Shown: positions 18,121 to 30,172, counted from the first letter of the stretch. The stretch: DNA of 64,000 nucleotides from Sabellastarte sp. h YS-2021 (GCA_964017235.1 OZ024931.1:101140221-101204220), one strand, 5' to 3'. Numbers and translations are program-made. Notes: a model not told the origin generated them from the sequence alone.

Positions 18121-20740
18121 TTAATAGTTTACCCTTTTACAAGTTATTATTTCGTAAAACTGTGTTAATATACTATCATTTTGACAAGAACAAATTTTGT
18201 TATGATATTTATAGCGGATAGGTTGAAGTTTAGGACAAACACACACAAAATGTATTCCATCTTCAATGTCTAATTTACAAAGCTTACAAATTCTGTCTTC
18301 AACTTTTTTCCTAGTGTATCTTCCTGTCTCAATTTCTAGGGTCCGGTCCGAAGTTGACAAAGAAGAGATCGCTTATATTTGGGGATGTTTGAAAGAATAT
18401 ACTCTTCAGTCTTTATTTAATTTTTGAAAAGTGAATACGTTCTTAGTTTTGGTTTTGATGGCAGTTTGTTGGACCATTCATTGTGCATTATATCCGCAAG
18501 TTTGATTTCAAGGTCATTAATGTCCAGCTTTTCAGCCATTTCAAAGTTCTCTATCTTGTTCAGTGACTCAAATGTGTTGTATATTTTCGATTCCCAAGAA
18601 CAGACATCAAGGTCCCAGTAAAACTCCATTCAAAAATCTTTCTTGTTAAATGCCCTGCATCCATTTTACAAATTTTGTTCCAAAGACGGATGGCTGGAAT
18701 ATAGTATTTATATTTTGGAATCATCCAACCCATATCACCCTGGAATGCCAGTGCAGGGGCATTTCTATGCAGGCCACGGAAATACCTTATAGCTCTGTTT
18801 TGGACCTTTTCTGCAAACTTAAGTTAAAATTTTGAAATCCCCAGATGCTAGAACAGTAATCCATGATAGGCCAAACACATGCATTGTACAACTTTGTGTA
18901 TGTTCTGTAGTTGAAGTCTTTGAAATTCTTAAATTTGCCAATGATTTTGCTCAAAGCTCTACCCCCTGCCTCAGCTAAAGTCCTTGCACATTCCTTGAAG
19001 GTCAAATGTTTATCCAAGATCACCCCTAGGTATTTGTACCAGGAGACAGTTTCAATGATGCTCCCTTCAAGAGTGAAAACAACTTCTGATTTCTCGTTAC
19101 TTATATTCCTAAAATGTACAATACCACTTTTTAAATCATTTACAATGATCCTCCATTTATTACACCATTGGGCTACATGATTAAGCATGCTTTCTAGTTT
19201 TGATTCCGAGTCGGATAAAAGAACCATGTCATCTGCATAAAGTAATGTACATATGTGTGTTACCACAGTTTAACCCTAATTTCAAATCATTCAGCTCTAC
19301 AGCAAGACTATTTATGAAGATGTTGAACAATGTTGGTGATAGAGTATCACCTTGTCTTACACCGGAGTTTGATAGAAACCAGTCTGTATAATTGTTGTTG
19401 ATTCAAATAATATTAAATATTTCGCTGTATAATAGTTTTATTGTGATACATTTTGCCACAAATATTATTTTTTAACAGATTAAAAAACAATAGATTTCTG
19501 TCAATGCGATCAAACGCCTTTTCTAGATCTAGGAATCTACTTATATTATACACTTATATATAGAGTATCACCTTGTCTTACACCGGAGTTTGATAGAAAC
19601 CAGTCTGTATAATTGTTGTTGATTCAAATAATATTAAATATTTCGCTGTATAATAGTTTTATTGTGATACATTTTGCCACAAATATTATTTTTTAACAGA
19701 TTAAAAAACAATAGATTTCTGTCAATGCGATCAAATGCCTTTTCTAGATCTAGGATCTACTTATATTATACACATGTTCTACACATGGCTTGCCTCTTTG
19801 AAATCCATATTGTTCGGGACATATAATTTTTTCTGCTTCAAGGTATTTTCCAATTCTGTTATTGAGAATACCTGTATAAATTTTACATATACTTGAAAGC
19901 AAGCTTATACCTCTGTATGATTTTGGGCAACAGGGGTCTTTTTCAGCCCCCTTTGGTATTGGACAAATTATAGCTCTAAGCCATATACCTGGTATCTGGC
20001 CATTACTAAAGCAATGTTTTAAGAGCATAAATATGGCATAAGCAACATCACTATTTTTCAGAACATCGTTTTGTCCAACCCTGGTGACTTTTTTGTTTTG
20101 GCTCAGTTTATCTGCTGTATAACTTCAGCCAGCTCAATTTCAGAATTTAGTGTTGGCTCAAAGTCAGAAGGGGATTACTTACATTCTTTGGAGCTGTGAG
20201 AGTGTATTCTGATAGAAAGCATTGTAAAATTTTTCACTGTGGGACTGATTTGGGTTGTAGATGTTGCTAAATGTATTTTTCCATTTAGACAAGACATCCT
20301 CCAAATTACTTATTATTTGTTCGCCCTTATTCACTATAGTCGGGATTTTAGCTTTTTTTACTCCCATTGAAGAAATTTTGTTCCAAAATTCCCGTGGATT
20401 GCCTGTATTAAAGGTTTCGAGAGATTCAGTGAATTTCCTGTTAAAGCACCTCTCTTTATGCTTCAAAGCTTCGTCAAACAGTTTACGATTCTTCAAGAAT
20501 ATGGATTTTAAAGAACTTTTTAAGCTTTTGTCTCCCTTACATTTGATAAAATCTTTTTCAGCTTGAGTCATGGATTTCCATAAATTTGATAATTCATTAT
20601 CCCAGTATGGTTTGCTATTTTTGTAATACCCCTTTGTTTTCTTACTTATACATTTACTATCTAAATACCTATCCATTTCATTAGTTAGAGTTTCACAAAT
20701 GTTGTTATACAGTATGTCTAGTTCATCTTGACTAGCTATT
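18121..20740 (-). pseudogene. LINE B ORF2 remnant: RT and C-terminal zinc-knuckle-like domain
   Basis: Pieces in several frames. 20740-20179 is the pre-RT region (YWDNELSNLWKSMTQAEKD, NPREFWNKI). 20028-19750 holds RT fingers (PIPKGAEKD, YRGISLLSSICKIY, EQYGFQRGK). FLDLEKAFDRID-like catalytic sequence lies near 19520 and again near 19740. VRQGDTLSPTLFNIFIN lies near 19350, and LLYADDMVLLSD near 19240. The thumb and connection are 19200-18417. A C-terminal box (RICKLCKLDIEDGIHFVCVC) lies near 18280. A 221-bp tandem duplication and several frameshifts inactivate it. Confidence 0.8.
19341..19772. repeat. 221-bp recent tandem duplication inside LINE B
   Basis: 19341-19561 and 19562-19772 are nearly identical. 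The visible differences are one C/T (CAAACGCC against CAAATGCC) and a one-base change at AGGAATC/AGGATC. The first copy ends in TTATATATAG at the joint. The duplicated piece covers the first RT catalytic Asp. Confidence 0.9.
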
Positions 20741-20745
20741 CTACT

Positions 20746-22460
20746 TTGTAATTACTTTGTTTAATACATATATGGTTCACTACAATTCCTTTAATGTTGA
20801 CCAAGCTACGGAAAATTATAGCAACAATTTCGGCTGGTAGCAGAAATAGAAGTGTACTAAGGGGACAGCCCTGTCTGATCCCTCTGGATATTTTAAAGTA
20901 TTCTGATTGGTGACCATTATTGGTGATACAACTCTCAATATCACAATAAAGGGTAGATATCCATTTTTGAAAAATTTCACAAAACCCCAATCTTTTTAAC
21001 AGGCATGTAGAAAATTCCAGGTTATTTTATCAAAGGCCTTTTCAAACTCAGCCAGTAATATAATACATGGGTTTTTACTTAACTTACAGAAGTCAATCAT
21101 ATTGGCAATAAGCCAAATATTTTCACCATAAAAGCGACTTTCCATGTATCCAATTTGGTCTGGATTTATAATCTCTCTCAATCCTAACTAAAGCCTTTTT
21201 GCCAAAACTTTTGCTAAGATCTTATAGTCTGTATTCAAGAGTGAAAGGGATCGCCAAGATTCTAGTTTAGTCAGGTCTTTTCCTTTTTTCGGTATAAGAC
21301 ACAACACACCTTGTTTCTGAGATTTTGTTAAGAAGCCATTGTTAAATGTATCATGAAAGCTGTTCAAAAGAAGATCAGAAATGTCATTCCAAAATATTTT
21401 ATAGAATTCTCCTTGTAAACCATCAGGACTCGGTGCTTTGTTATTTTGTAATTCTTGGACAGCTTTTTCTAGCTCAGTCATTGTGATGACTCCATCACAG
21501 ACCTCCTTTGTACTATTTGACAATTTTAGAATATTTACATTGTCTAAGTAATTGTTGCATTCACCCTCTGTCATATTAAAATCTGTTTCAGACCATGAAA
21601 AAAATTTACTATAAAAAACTTTCTGGGGTTCTAAAATTTGTGCCGGGTTACAGATGCGTTGACCATCTATGTTTAGAGCACTAATCTGCAACTTTTTTTG
21701 TCTTATTTTTTCCAAATTCAGGAAATATTTAGAAGGTTTTTCATACTCGTTAATAAACTTACATCTTGAGCAAATTAAGGTACCTTTTGCCTTTTGGTCA
21801 TAATATTGTTCTATTTCAGATTTTACATTATCATACTCCTTAAGTTCAAGTGGGGAAGGGGAAGTAGTTATTCGTTCTTCAAGATGTACCAACCTCTCTG
21901 ACAATGTGTTCATATAATCACGTTGTTTTTTATTCTTTCTTATGGAGAAGGATATAAATTCTGTCCTTATTCCGCATTTAATATAATCCCAGGCCATATG
22001 TTTAGCACTAAAATTTGGTATATCTAATCTTCCTTCTTGTATTGTAGATTTAATAAGTTTAATATAGTTATCATCTTGAAGCAAACTTGTATTTAACATC
22101 CAGAGACCCCTGCCACGTTTTGGTTGATTTTCTAATAAAATAGTTAACTTGAGAAGACTATGGCCTGATTTCAGGCCAGGCAGAATATCTGCTATTTCAA
22201 TTACATACTCCACATGAATAGTAACAAGAAAATAGTCTATTCTATAGTCCGTAGCGGGCACAACATCAGGATTTTTAAGGTTCCAATTATCTACAAGGTC
22301 ATAGGTTTCAATTAACTGTCTCAGGTAACTGCTGTAAGAATGACTTTGATTGTTTTGGACTGCTTCAAGATTTTCCGAATTAAAATTTAGATCACCACCA
22401 ATGATAATACTGTGGCCAAAGTTTTTTTCCATAGTATTACATAGAAGATGGCCAAAGTTA
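20746..22460 (-). pseudogene. LINE A: endonuclease second half and RT first half
   Basis: One long frame (22460-21188) holds the endonuclease GGDLNFN motif, the TDYRIDYFLVT region and a long linker. RT begins at LQNNKAPSPDGLQGEFYKIF, then VLCLIPKKGKDLTKLESWRS and LNTDYKILAKVLAKRL, strong Tx1/L1 signatures. After a frameshift come NPDQIGYMESRFYGENI and LLAEFEKAFDKITWNF with the first catalytic Asp replaced by Glu (AEFEKAF). Then, after another frameshift, GIRQGCPLSTLLFLL. It stops at LINE B. Confidence 0.85.
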
Positions 22461-23042
22461 TGCAGGTGTTCCACTGGAGCCAACAGGCCCATAACTATGC
22501 ACTTTTGGAGAGTCGGGACTAATGTTTACATGGTTGGTTAGGGTCGGTTGCAAGTTAGCGGCTTGTCGGGGAGAGTCAGTGAAACATGTTTGATATTTCT
22601 ATGGCCGTTGCCAACCCTTGTATCTGACCCTAATTTCAGCCCCCTAGCAACTGGCCTGTCGGTTAATTTAATGGCCTGTCGGTTACACTTCCCGGCTTGT
22701 CGGTTAATCAATCAGGCCTGTCTGTAACAAGTATCCGGCTTGTCCCAAATATAGACTTCCAGACTGTACGTGATGACTCACCGACCGTGCGGGAAGTATT
22801 ACAGTACAGTCGGTAACTTTAGACGGCCTGTCTGTAAGTGTTCCTGACAGGCCTGTAAAGTTTACAGGCCAGTCGGTAACTTTAACCGACTGGGTTCTAG
22901 AGTCGGGAAAATTTGTAACTGACAGGCCGTAAACTGAAACAGACAAGCCGTAAACAATAACCGACAGGCCTGTAACACTAACAGACAAGCCGGGAACTGT
23001 AACCGACAGGCCCTCAATATTTTTGCATCAGAGGGAGAAAGA

Positions 23043-24619
23043 TTGAAGTACCAACTGACACTCAACCACAGTTTGATGCAGTTAGGAGATACAGCTGCGG
23101 ATATAGAAAGAAGGAGGAGGGAGAGAGAGGAGAGGGATGAGAGAGGATTGAACAGGAGGAGAGGGACAGAGAGAGGATGGAGAGAGAGGGAAGAGAGCCC
23201 AGAAAGAGGAGAGAAGAGAGTGCGAACTGACAGGGATATTGATGTAGCATCAACTCAATCCAGACAGAAGAAGGGCCTGATGAAGTCCATTTTCCTGAGT
23301 GACGAAGAAGCCATCGTGGAGTTCGTTAAATAGCACGAGGAACTGTATGACAAGACCAATGACAGTTTCAAAGACAAACAGAAGAAAGAAAGTTTACAGG
23401 CCAGTGAACTCCCTGATGATGTACGATCTGCCACTTCCATTGCTTCCTTCAGAAAAAAACTTAAGGCATACCTGTTCTGCCAAGCTTATCCTCCTTAGTA
23501 TTTTCCACCTCAGATGATTTTTGTGACTATACCTATGATGTTGCGCCTTAGAGTCTGTCACTCTGGCAGAGATTAAGTGCTATAAAAGTTGAAATTGGAA
23601 TTGGAAAGAAAGACTTTGGGAGCATCTAGCAGCTACCAGAAACTTGCCTGTCAAGACTGTGAAGAAGTGGTTTGATACTCAATGTACCAGATATGGCAAG
23701 CTCGCTCAGACAAAGTCAGGACAAGCAGCTGAGAAGAGCACAGAACGACAGACCTGGCTGAAGGACAGTTTCAGTTTTCTATGAGGTCACATCAGAAGGA
23801 AGGGAGTTTCCAAGTCTTCTGCATTCAAATCACCCCAGAGGCCTTCTGCAGCCGCAGCCTCAGCTTCATGCAGTTCCAGATACATCCAAGGACACAGAAT
23901 CTGAGATGGAAATCAGCATTGCATCAGATGTTACTCATCAGCCTTTGAGCACCAGTCCCAAGCAACGACAGCCTCCAGTCAAGACTACCACCATGTCTGC
24001 AGATCCAGTCTTAGATCAGTTCCAGCAGATGAGGTTGATGATTTCCACATTTCTGGGTGCACGTCAGGACCCCACTCCAAGTCCAAGACAGTCGTTCTGC
24101 AACTATCTCCAATCTGAGATTGAACACCTTGAAGAAAGGGAATTTTTAACCTTCAGGAATGGGACAGTGAAGCTTCTCAGTGAAATACAGTACAAGGCCG
24201 AAGAACGCAAGAGACAGGTCACCAAAAGTCAAGAGGTGACCACATATCAACTTCCACAATTATCACAGGCCACAGCAGGATGTGAATACATACTCACCAT
24301 ACCGGAAACTCAACCAGTCTCCATTCCAGTTGTGCAGCCTACACAGACAGCCACAGGAGAACCTGTTACAGTGATTGCCAAAGTACAGCAACCACCAAGG
24401 CCTTCATCAGCATCAGCACAGTCAACTTCTTACATAGTTGTGGATGACCAACAGCCTGGGACTTCCAGACAGATGCTTTTCAACCCACCTTCAGTTCTAC
24501 CTTCACAACAGGAGGAAAGTCAGTACAACACTTCTGGATTATCCAGTCTCTTTGCAGTGATTCCTAGTGTGCTTCAGTATCAGCAAATGGACACACCACA
24601 GCCATTTTCACCCTCTTAA
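23043..24619 (+). pseudogene. Harb-3 MADF gene, disrupted
   Basis: The reading starts in an Arg/Glu-rich segment as in Harb-1 and reaches EAIVEFVK. There a TAG replaces the Leu codon of VKLHPELYD. The frame continues HEELYDKTND...FKDKQKKE, is interrupted by a LINE fragment at about 23386-23610, and resumes LWEHLAATRN, VKKWFDTQCTRYGKLAQT. A TGA stands in the FSFL-GHIRRKG segment. The rest (23906-24619) stays open and keeps LDQFQQMRLMISTFLGA and a Gln/Pro-rich tail. It is clearly homologous to the Harb-1 MADF protein but strongly diverged. Confidence 0.85.
23386..23610 (+). mobile_element. 3' fragment of a LINE inserted in the Harb-3 MADF gene
   Basis: It encodes LPDDVRSATSIASFRKKLKA followed by YLFCQAYPP and a stop, the usual C-terminal end of several LINE reverse transcriptases, then about 130 bp of 3' UTR ending in GAAATTGGAATTGG. 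A repeat of about 8-11 bp (AAGAAAGAAAG) borders it on both sides. Collapsing that repeat restores the MADF reading KKE-R-LWEH. Confidence 0.75.
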
Positions 24620-24750
24620 CTTCAACCAGCACTGTCACCAGTGCCATCTTCCACTCATCATGAATAGTCAAGACCTCCCAGCCAGTCCAGCCAGCAGAGT
24701 CAGAGTCAGCCCAAATCAGCGGATTAGCCCACACAAGTCGGACCAAACCC

Positions 24751-24766
24751 GGCCCTTTTAAGGGCC
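24751..24766 (+). promoter_or_regulatory. Histone-type 3' stem-loop of the Harb-3 MADF gene
   Basis: GGCCCTTTTAAGGGCC followed by ACCCGAA: 6-bp stem, TTTA loop (allowed THTH), ACCC flank. TCTTTCAAAAACAATTAACA follows. It is conserved although the surrounding UTR has diverged from Harb-1/2. Confidence 0.65.
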
Positions 24767-24779
24767 ACCCGAATCTTTC

Positions 24780-25625
24780 AAAAACAATTAACAAGCTACA
24801 CATCTATGCCCAAAAACAAAAAAAAGCACATCGTCCAACACTTACACCTCCCACAGTACACGAAAAAAAAATTGTGTGAATGAATGAGTGAATGTTAAAC
24901 AAATATTAATGAAGTTCCACCACAAAACCCCCAAAAAACTTAACAAAAAGAATTCCCTTAAGAAAAAATAATCCCCTAAGAAATCAAAGTAAAACCAACC
25001 CCAACCCCACAACAAAACTCAATTTTAAATAAACACTGCCCACACCCCAAAAACATAATCCAGACCCCAATCCACGTCCCCCAAAATCAAGATACAGACT
25101 CAAACCCACGTCCCCCAAAATCGAGATACAGACTCAAACCCACGTCCCTCCCAAAACCCAACTTGAAATAAAATGCCACATCCACACTCACAGACAAACA
25201 AACATGAGCCCTAACAAAATATACAAACATATGAGTTGCAATGGACTGACAAACTGACTTAAAAAAATATTAAACTGGGACTGCCAACCTGTAACTTTGT
25301 CTTGCAAATTTGCTTGTAAATTTTTTTTAATTCTTGCCATAAAATAGTTCAAGGTACTTATTTACAAAATTTTTCCCCCTTATTTTGTAAGTTATTTTTT
25401 CGGAGAATTAAGCCAGGTCATGTTGGGGTGGGATGTGAACTTTGTAAATTGAGGACCTGGGTTTAAATCTGTAAGTGATAAAATATATTTTTCTGAACTG
25501 AGTTTGGGTTGGATTTGTGTTTGTGATGGAGAATGTTTTTGGTGAAATGGAACTTATATAAAAGAGTTAGAAAATTGGGGTTATTTTTGACGCAACACTT
25601 TGCTAAATAAAAGTTCTTGGATTAT
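24780..25625. other. Harb-3 intergenic spacer, no gene
   Basis: A-rich then T-rich sequence with a short CCCACGTCCCCCAAAATC repeat near 25070-25150. It replaces the 43-bp minisatellite of Harb-1/2. Confidence 0.5.
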
Positions 25626-25631
25626 TTGGGT

Positions 25632-25647
25632 AGTCCTGAAAAGGACT
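25632..25647 (-). promoter_or_regulatory. Histone-type 3' stem-loop of the Harb-3 transposase gene
   Basis: Minus strand: AGTCCTTTTCAGGACT then ACCCAAATAATCCAAGAACT. It lies 34 nt after the transposase stop at 25682. The stem-loop is identical to Harb-1/2. The purine-rich CCAAGAAC downstream resembles a histone downstream element. Confidence 0.65.
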
Positions 25648-25681
25648 GATGCATGACAGCATGTTCTCTCCCTCAGTCTTC

Positions 25682-26916
25682 TTAAACTCTGTCCTGCTGC
25701 CCAGCCAGCACCCGCATGTTATTGAAGTAGTCTTTCAGTAGGTCTCGTTGATGTTTGGCCTCCCTCGATGGGTTTCTTAAGTTCTCATGATGTCTCTGTT
25801 CCCCCTGGTCCCCCTGTGGTGGTTGTATGTCGTCAGCTGGAGTGGGTGGTCTGTCTGCTCCCCCCTGATGGCTTCTCAACATGTTATGTAGTACCACACA
25901 TGTTAACACAATGTCTCTCACAACTTTTGGCCTCTGCTCCATGGTGGTCAACAGCACCCTGAATCGCTTGACAAGTATACCAAATGAGTTCTCGACCACC
26001 CTTCTCCCCTGGATATCCTGTAGTTGGCTATTCTCTCTTCTCTGGTCAGTTGGCGTCTACTGTAAGGCTTGACCAGCCAAGGCATCAGGGCAAAGGCGTC
26101 GTCCGCCAGCAGGAAGTAGTGTAGATCTGGCCCCCCAGGTCCAAGTGGTTCAGGTGGTGGTAGTCCCAAGGTTCTGTTCTCAATTCTTCTTTTCAGTTTG
26201 CTGTGGTTGAAAATCTGTGCATCAGATGATGACCCACTGGCCCCCGCTTTGACCCACAGGAACTTGTGATCTGCATCGACTAAAGCCAAAAGTATCAGGG
26301 AGAAGTAGCCCTTGTAGTTGAAATATTCACTGCCTGACTTCTTGGGCTTCTTGATAGCAATGTGTTTTCCATCTAATGCACCGACTACATGGGGGACATT
26401 CCATCTGTATCGAAACCTTTCCTAAATTGTCTTCCAGTCTTCAGGATCAGTGGGGCACACCAGATACTCTTGTTGAAATTCTTTCAAAATGGCTTTGCAG
26501 ACCTGGGGGACAAATTTGCAGAGGTCGTTCTTCCAACCCTCCATTGGTATTGCAGTGATGTGTAGCTTTCCCCTGTGGATAAGTGTCTCAAAGTAACTGC
26601 CAGTTTCAACCCGACTTCCAGTGGCTTCCTGAAGTTGGTGATTGACTTCCTGAGGTGGGGGGTGATTCTTTCTTCAATCAAATAAAAAAATGCTGGCTCC
26701 ATCCTGGTGAAATTTCTGTAGCCTGGTATGTCAGTAGTGATTAACTCATCCAAGAGTGTTCTGTAGCAACCTCTCTCCTCTCTCTGCAGTATCCAGGGCA
26801 GGACCCATCTGTCTTCTGTGTCTTGAAAATATCATGTACAATACAAAATTGAACTCAATAAAAAACCAAAGGACCCTGAAGTGATCTATCAGTTGCTCTT
26901 GATGTGTTCCTGTCAT
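25682..26916 (-). pseudogene. Harb-3 DDE transposase, disrupted
   Basis: ATG at 26916 (MTGTHQEQLIDHFRVLW). The HARBI1-like core follows in pieces: WILQREERGCYRTLLDEL, TTDIPGYRNF, RWRVGRTT, then a frameshift. [17 protein letters not shown] carries the first Asp, with a stop codon just before it near 26422. [17 protein letters not shown] carries the second Asp. After a frameshift near 26000 [15 protein letters not shown] carries the Glu. The C-terminus KDYFNNMRVLAGQQDRV supports the ancestral end inferred for Harb-1. Several lesions make it inactive. Confidence 0.85.
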
Positions 26917-27149
26917 CTTTGAAGCATGAAACTAGAAATAGGACGCCCTGTTGATAGTAGATGCGAATAGAAAAAGGATAGCATAGAAGAACACACATTA
27001 TCATGTGTAATGTCCACCCCATGAACCTTGCCCAAATTGTACAGTAGTCTTACAAGACCCTGTTTCATTTGTAAAATATATCAATGATGCTTAAATATTT
27101 ATTAGTGTAGATGTAAATTATTTCAGCTTCATGCCTTTTTGCATTGGTT

Positions 27150-29770
27150 GGGTTGAAAATTTTGACGAAATCACTCTATCTTGCACGGTTAAGAAGATAG
27201 AAGCAAATTCCTGTTTTTCTATTTTTGGCAAAAATTTGAAAATTTAAAATGGCCGCCATTTTTGGGAAAAGGAAATTTTTTTGAAAATTGCCAAGAGTAC
27301 ATTTCTTAGATACCCTATGGGTCGAACATTTCAACGAAATAACTCTATTTTGCACGGTTAAGGCCAGTTTGTGTTTTTCCATTTTGGGCAAAAATTCGAA
27401 AATTCAAAATGGCTGCCATATGTGGGGAGGGGAAAATTTTTTGAAAATTGCAAAGAGTACATTTCTTAGATACCCCTTGTGTCGAAAATTTTGACGAAAT
27501 CGCTCTATCTCGCACGGTTAAGGAGATAGAAGCAAATTTGTGTTTTGCCATTGTTGGTAAAAATTCGAAAATTCAAAATGGCTGCCATTTTTGGGGAGGG
27601 GAAAATTTTTTGAAAATTGCAAAGATTACATTCCTTAGATACCCTGTGGGTCCAAAATTTCGACGAAATCGCTCTATCTCGCATGGTTAAGGAGATAGAA
27701 GCAAATTTGTGTTTTGCCATTGTTGGCAAAAATTCGAAAATTCAAAATGGCCGCCATTTTTGGGGAGGGGAAAATTTTTTGAAAATTGCAGAGATTGCAT
27801 CCCTTAGATATCCTGTGGGATGAAAATTTCGACGAAATCGCTCTATCTCGCACGGTTAAGGAGATAGAAGCAAATTTGTGTTTTGCCATTTTTGGCAAAA
27901 ATTCGAAAATTCAAAATGGCCGCCATTTTTGGGGAGGGGAAAATTTTTTGAAAATTGCAAATAATACATTAGGGGAAAATTTTTGGAAAATTGCAGAGTA
28001 CACTACTTAGATACCCTGTGGGTTGAAAATTTCGACGAAATCGCTCTATCTCACACAGTGAAGGAGATAGAAGCAAATTTGTGTTTTGCCATTTTTGGCA
28101 AAAATTCGAAAATTCAAAATGGCCGCCATTTTGGGGGAGGGGAAAACTTTTTAAAAATTGGCAAGAGTAGAATTCTCAAATACCCTGCGGGTCAAAAATT
28201 TTGCTGAAATCGCTCTATCTCGCACGGTTAAGGAGATAGAAGCAAATTAGTGTTTTGCCATTTTTGGCCAAAATTCGAAAATTCAAAATGGCCGCCATTT
28301 TTGGGGAGGGAAAATTTTTTTAAAAATTGCCAAGAGTACAATGCTCAGATACCCTGTGGGTCGAAAATATTGACGAAATCGCTCTATCTCGCACGGTTAA
28401 GGGGATAGAAGCAAATTTGTGTTTTGCCATTTTTGGCAAAAATTCGAAAATTCAAAATGGCCGCCATTTTTGGGGAGGGGAAATTTTTTTGAAAATTGCA
28501 AATATTATATTCCCTAGATACCCTGTGGGTCGAAAATTTCGACGAAATCGCTCTATCTCGCACGGTTAAGGAGATAGAAGCAAATTTGCGTTTTGCCATT
28601 TTTGGCAAAAATTCGAAAATTCAAAATGGCCGCCATTTTTGGGGAGGGGAAATTTTTTTGAAAATTGCAATTATTACATTCCTTAGATACCCTGTGGGTC
28701 GAAAATGTCGACGAAATCGCTCTATCTCGCACGGTTAAGGAGATAGAAGCAAATTTGCGTTTTGCCATTTTGGGCAAAAATTCGAAAATTCAAAACGGAC
28801 GCCATTTTTGGGGAGGGGAAAACTTTTTTGAAAATTGCAAAGAGTACACTCCTTAGATATCCTGTGGGTTGAAAATTTCGACGAAATCGCTCTATCTCAC
28901 ACAGTTAAGGAGATAGAAGGAAATTTGTGTTTTGCCATTTTGGGCAAAAATTCGAAAATTCAAAATGGCCGCCATTTTTGGGGAGGGGAAAATTTTTTGA
29001 AAATTGGCAAGAGTAGAATTATCAGATACCCTGTGGGTCGAAAATTTTGCCGAAATCGCTCTATCTCGCACGGTTAAGGAGATAGAAGCAAATTAGTGTT
29101 TTGCCATTTTTGGCCAAAATTCGAAAATTCAAAATGGCCGCCATTTTTGGGGAGGGGAAATTTTTTTGAAAATTGCAATTATTACATTCCCTAGATACCC
29201 TGGGGGTCGAAAATGTCGACGAAATCGCTCTATCTCGCACGGTTAAGGAGATAGAAGCAAATTTGCGTTTTGCCATTTTGGGCAAAAATTCGAAAATTCA
29301 AAACGGCCGCCATTTTTGGGGAGGGGAAAATTTTTTGAAAATTGCAAAGAGTACACTCCTTAGATATCCTGTGGGTTGAAAATTTCGACGAAATCGCTCT
29401 ATCTCACACAGTTAAGGAGATAGAAGGAAATTTGTGTTTTGCCATTTTTGGCAAAAATTCGAAAATTCAAAATGGCCGCCATTTTTGGGGAGGGGAAAAT
29501 TTTTTGAAAATTGGCAAGAGTAGAATTATCAGATACCCTGTGGGTCGAAAATTTTGCCGAAATCGCTCTATCTCGCACGGTTAAGGAGATAGAAGCAAAT
29601 TAGTGTTTTGCCATTTTTGGCCAAAATTCGAAAATTCAAAATGGCCGCCATTTTTGGGGAGGGGAAAATTTTTGCAAATTGCATAGATTGCATTCCTTAG
29701 ATACCCTGTGGGTCAAAAATTCTGTCGAAATCGCTCTATCTCTTACGGTTTCTGAGATATTAGCAAATTA
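27150..29770. repeat. 169-bp satellite array, about 16 units with higher-order structure
   Basis: Each unit holds GACGAAATCGCTCTATCTCG, GGTTAAGGAGATAGAAGCAA and AAAATGGCCGCCATTTTTGG. Spacing is 169 bp except for a shortened second unit and a 29-bp insertion near 27968. Variants recur every 507 bp (three units) in the right part: the TGTCGACGAAAT variant at about 28705 and 29212, and the ATTTTGCCGAAAT variant at about 29042 and 29549. ORFs here on both strands are by-products of the repeat. Confidence 0.95.
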
Positions 29771-30097
29771 CTCAAAAGTAGTACTGAAAATACACAATGA
29801 AGTACCGAAATGGCTATTACTCATGTACTGACAAAGCTATCAGTCCCAAATGCAATACCAAGCGAGCTATGGACATAACAATCTTGTATTCAAAATTGTA
29901 GTAAAATATCTTTAATTATTTTGGCTTAAATGCACGGAAACCAATGGGTACTGAAAATAGCTGTACTTAAGTATTACTCAGTAAGCAAAAGAGGTACAAC
30001 AGCCAAAAGCAATCCCAAGCAAGCTACTGACCAAATAAGCCTGCATACCAAATTTGGTGACAATAGATCTAATACTTTTCCTTTAAATGAGCGGAAA

Positions 30098-30172
30098 CCA
30101 TGTGTGACGCCGGACATCGGACGCCGGACATCGGACATCGGACAATGGACATCGGACATCGGACGGCGGAAA
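30098..30172. repeat. Short GGACATCGG/GGACGCC tandem block
   Basis: CGGACATCGGAC-type 9-10-bp units repeat about six times, ending in GGACGGCGG. It is GC-rich against an AT-rich background, just inside the right end of the satellite element. Confidence 0.8.

Larger units (their letters stand above)
17866..20745 (-). mobile_element. LINE B inserted in LINE A
   Basis: It begins on the minus strand near 20745 (RIASQDELDILYNN) and ends near 17866 with an AAAT-repeat tail, seen on + as TTTATTTATTTATTTATTA. It is 5'-truncated inside ORF2, upstream of RT. LINE C (33867-32378) belongs to the same broad family. The target-site duplication is unclear: AAAGY occurs at both borders but is too short to trust. 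Confidence 0.8.

Noticed and set aside
18911-19391. Plus-strand ORFs across LINE B
   Set aside because: Antisense of the RT palm and thumb, which have clear motifs on the minus strand.
17866-20745. Target-site duplication for LINE B
   Set aside because: Only a 4-5-bp AAAG-type match at the two borders; too short and in AT-rich sequence.
24567-24803. ORFs near the Harb-3 MADF stop on either strand
   Set aside because: Shadows of the decayed 3' end and stem-loop region.
27176-29584. About twenty ORFs of 60-80 residues on both strands
   Set aside because: All are the same 169-bp satellite unit read in two directions.
27150-29770. CRISPR-like array of regular repeats
   Set aside because: Units are contiguous 169-bp satellites without unique spacers, in a eukaryotic genome.
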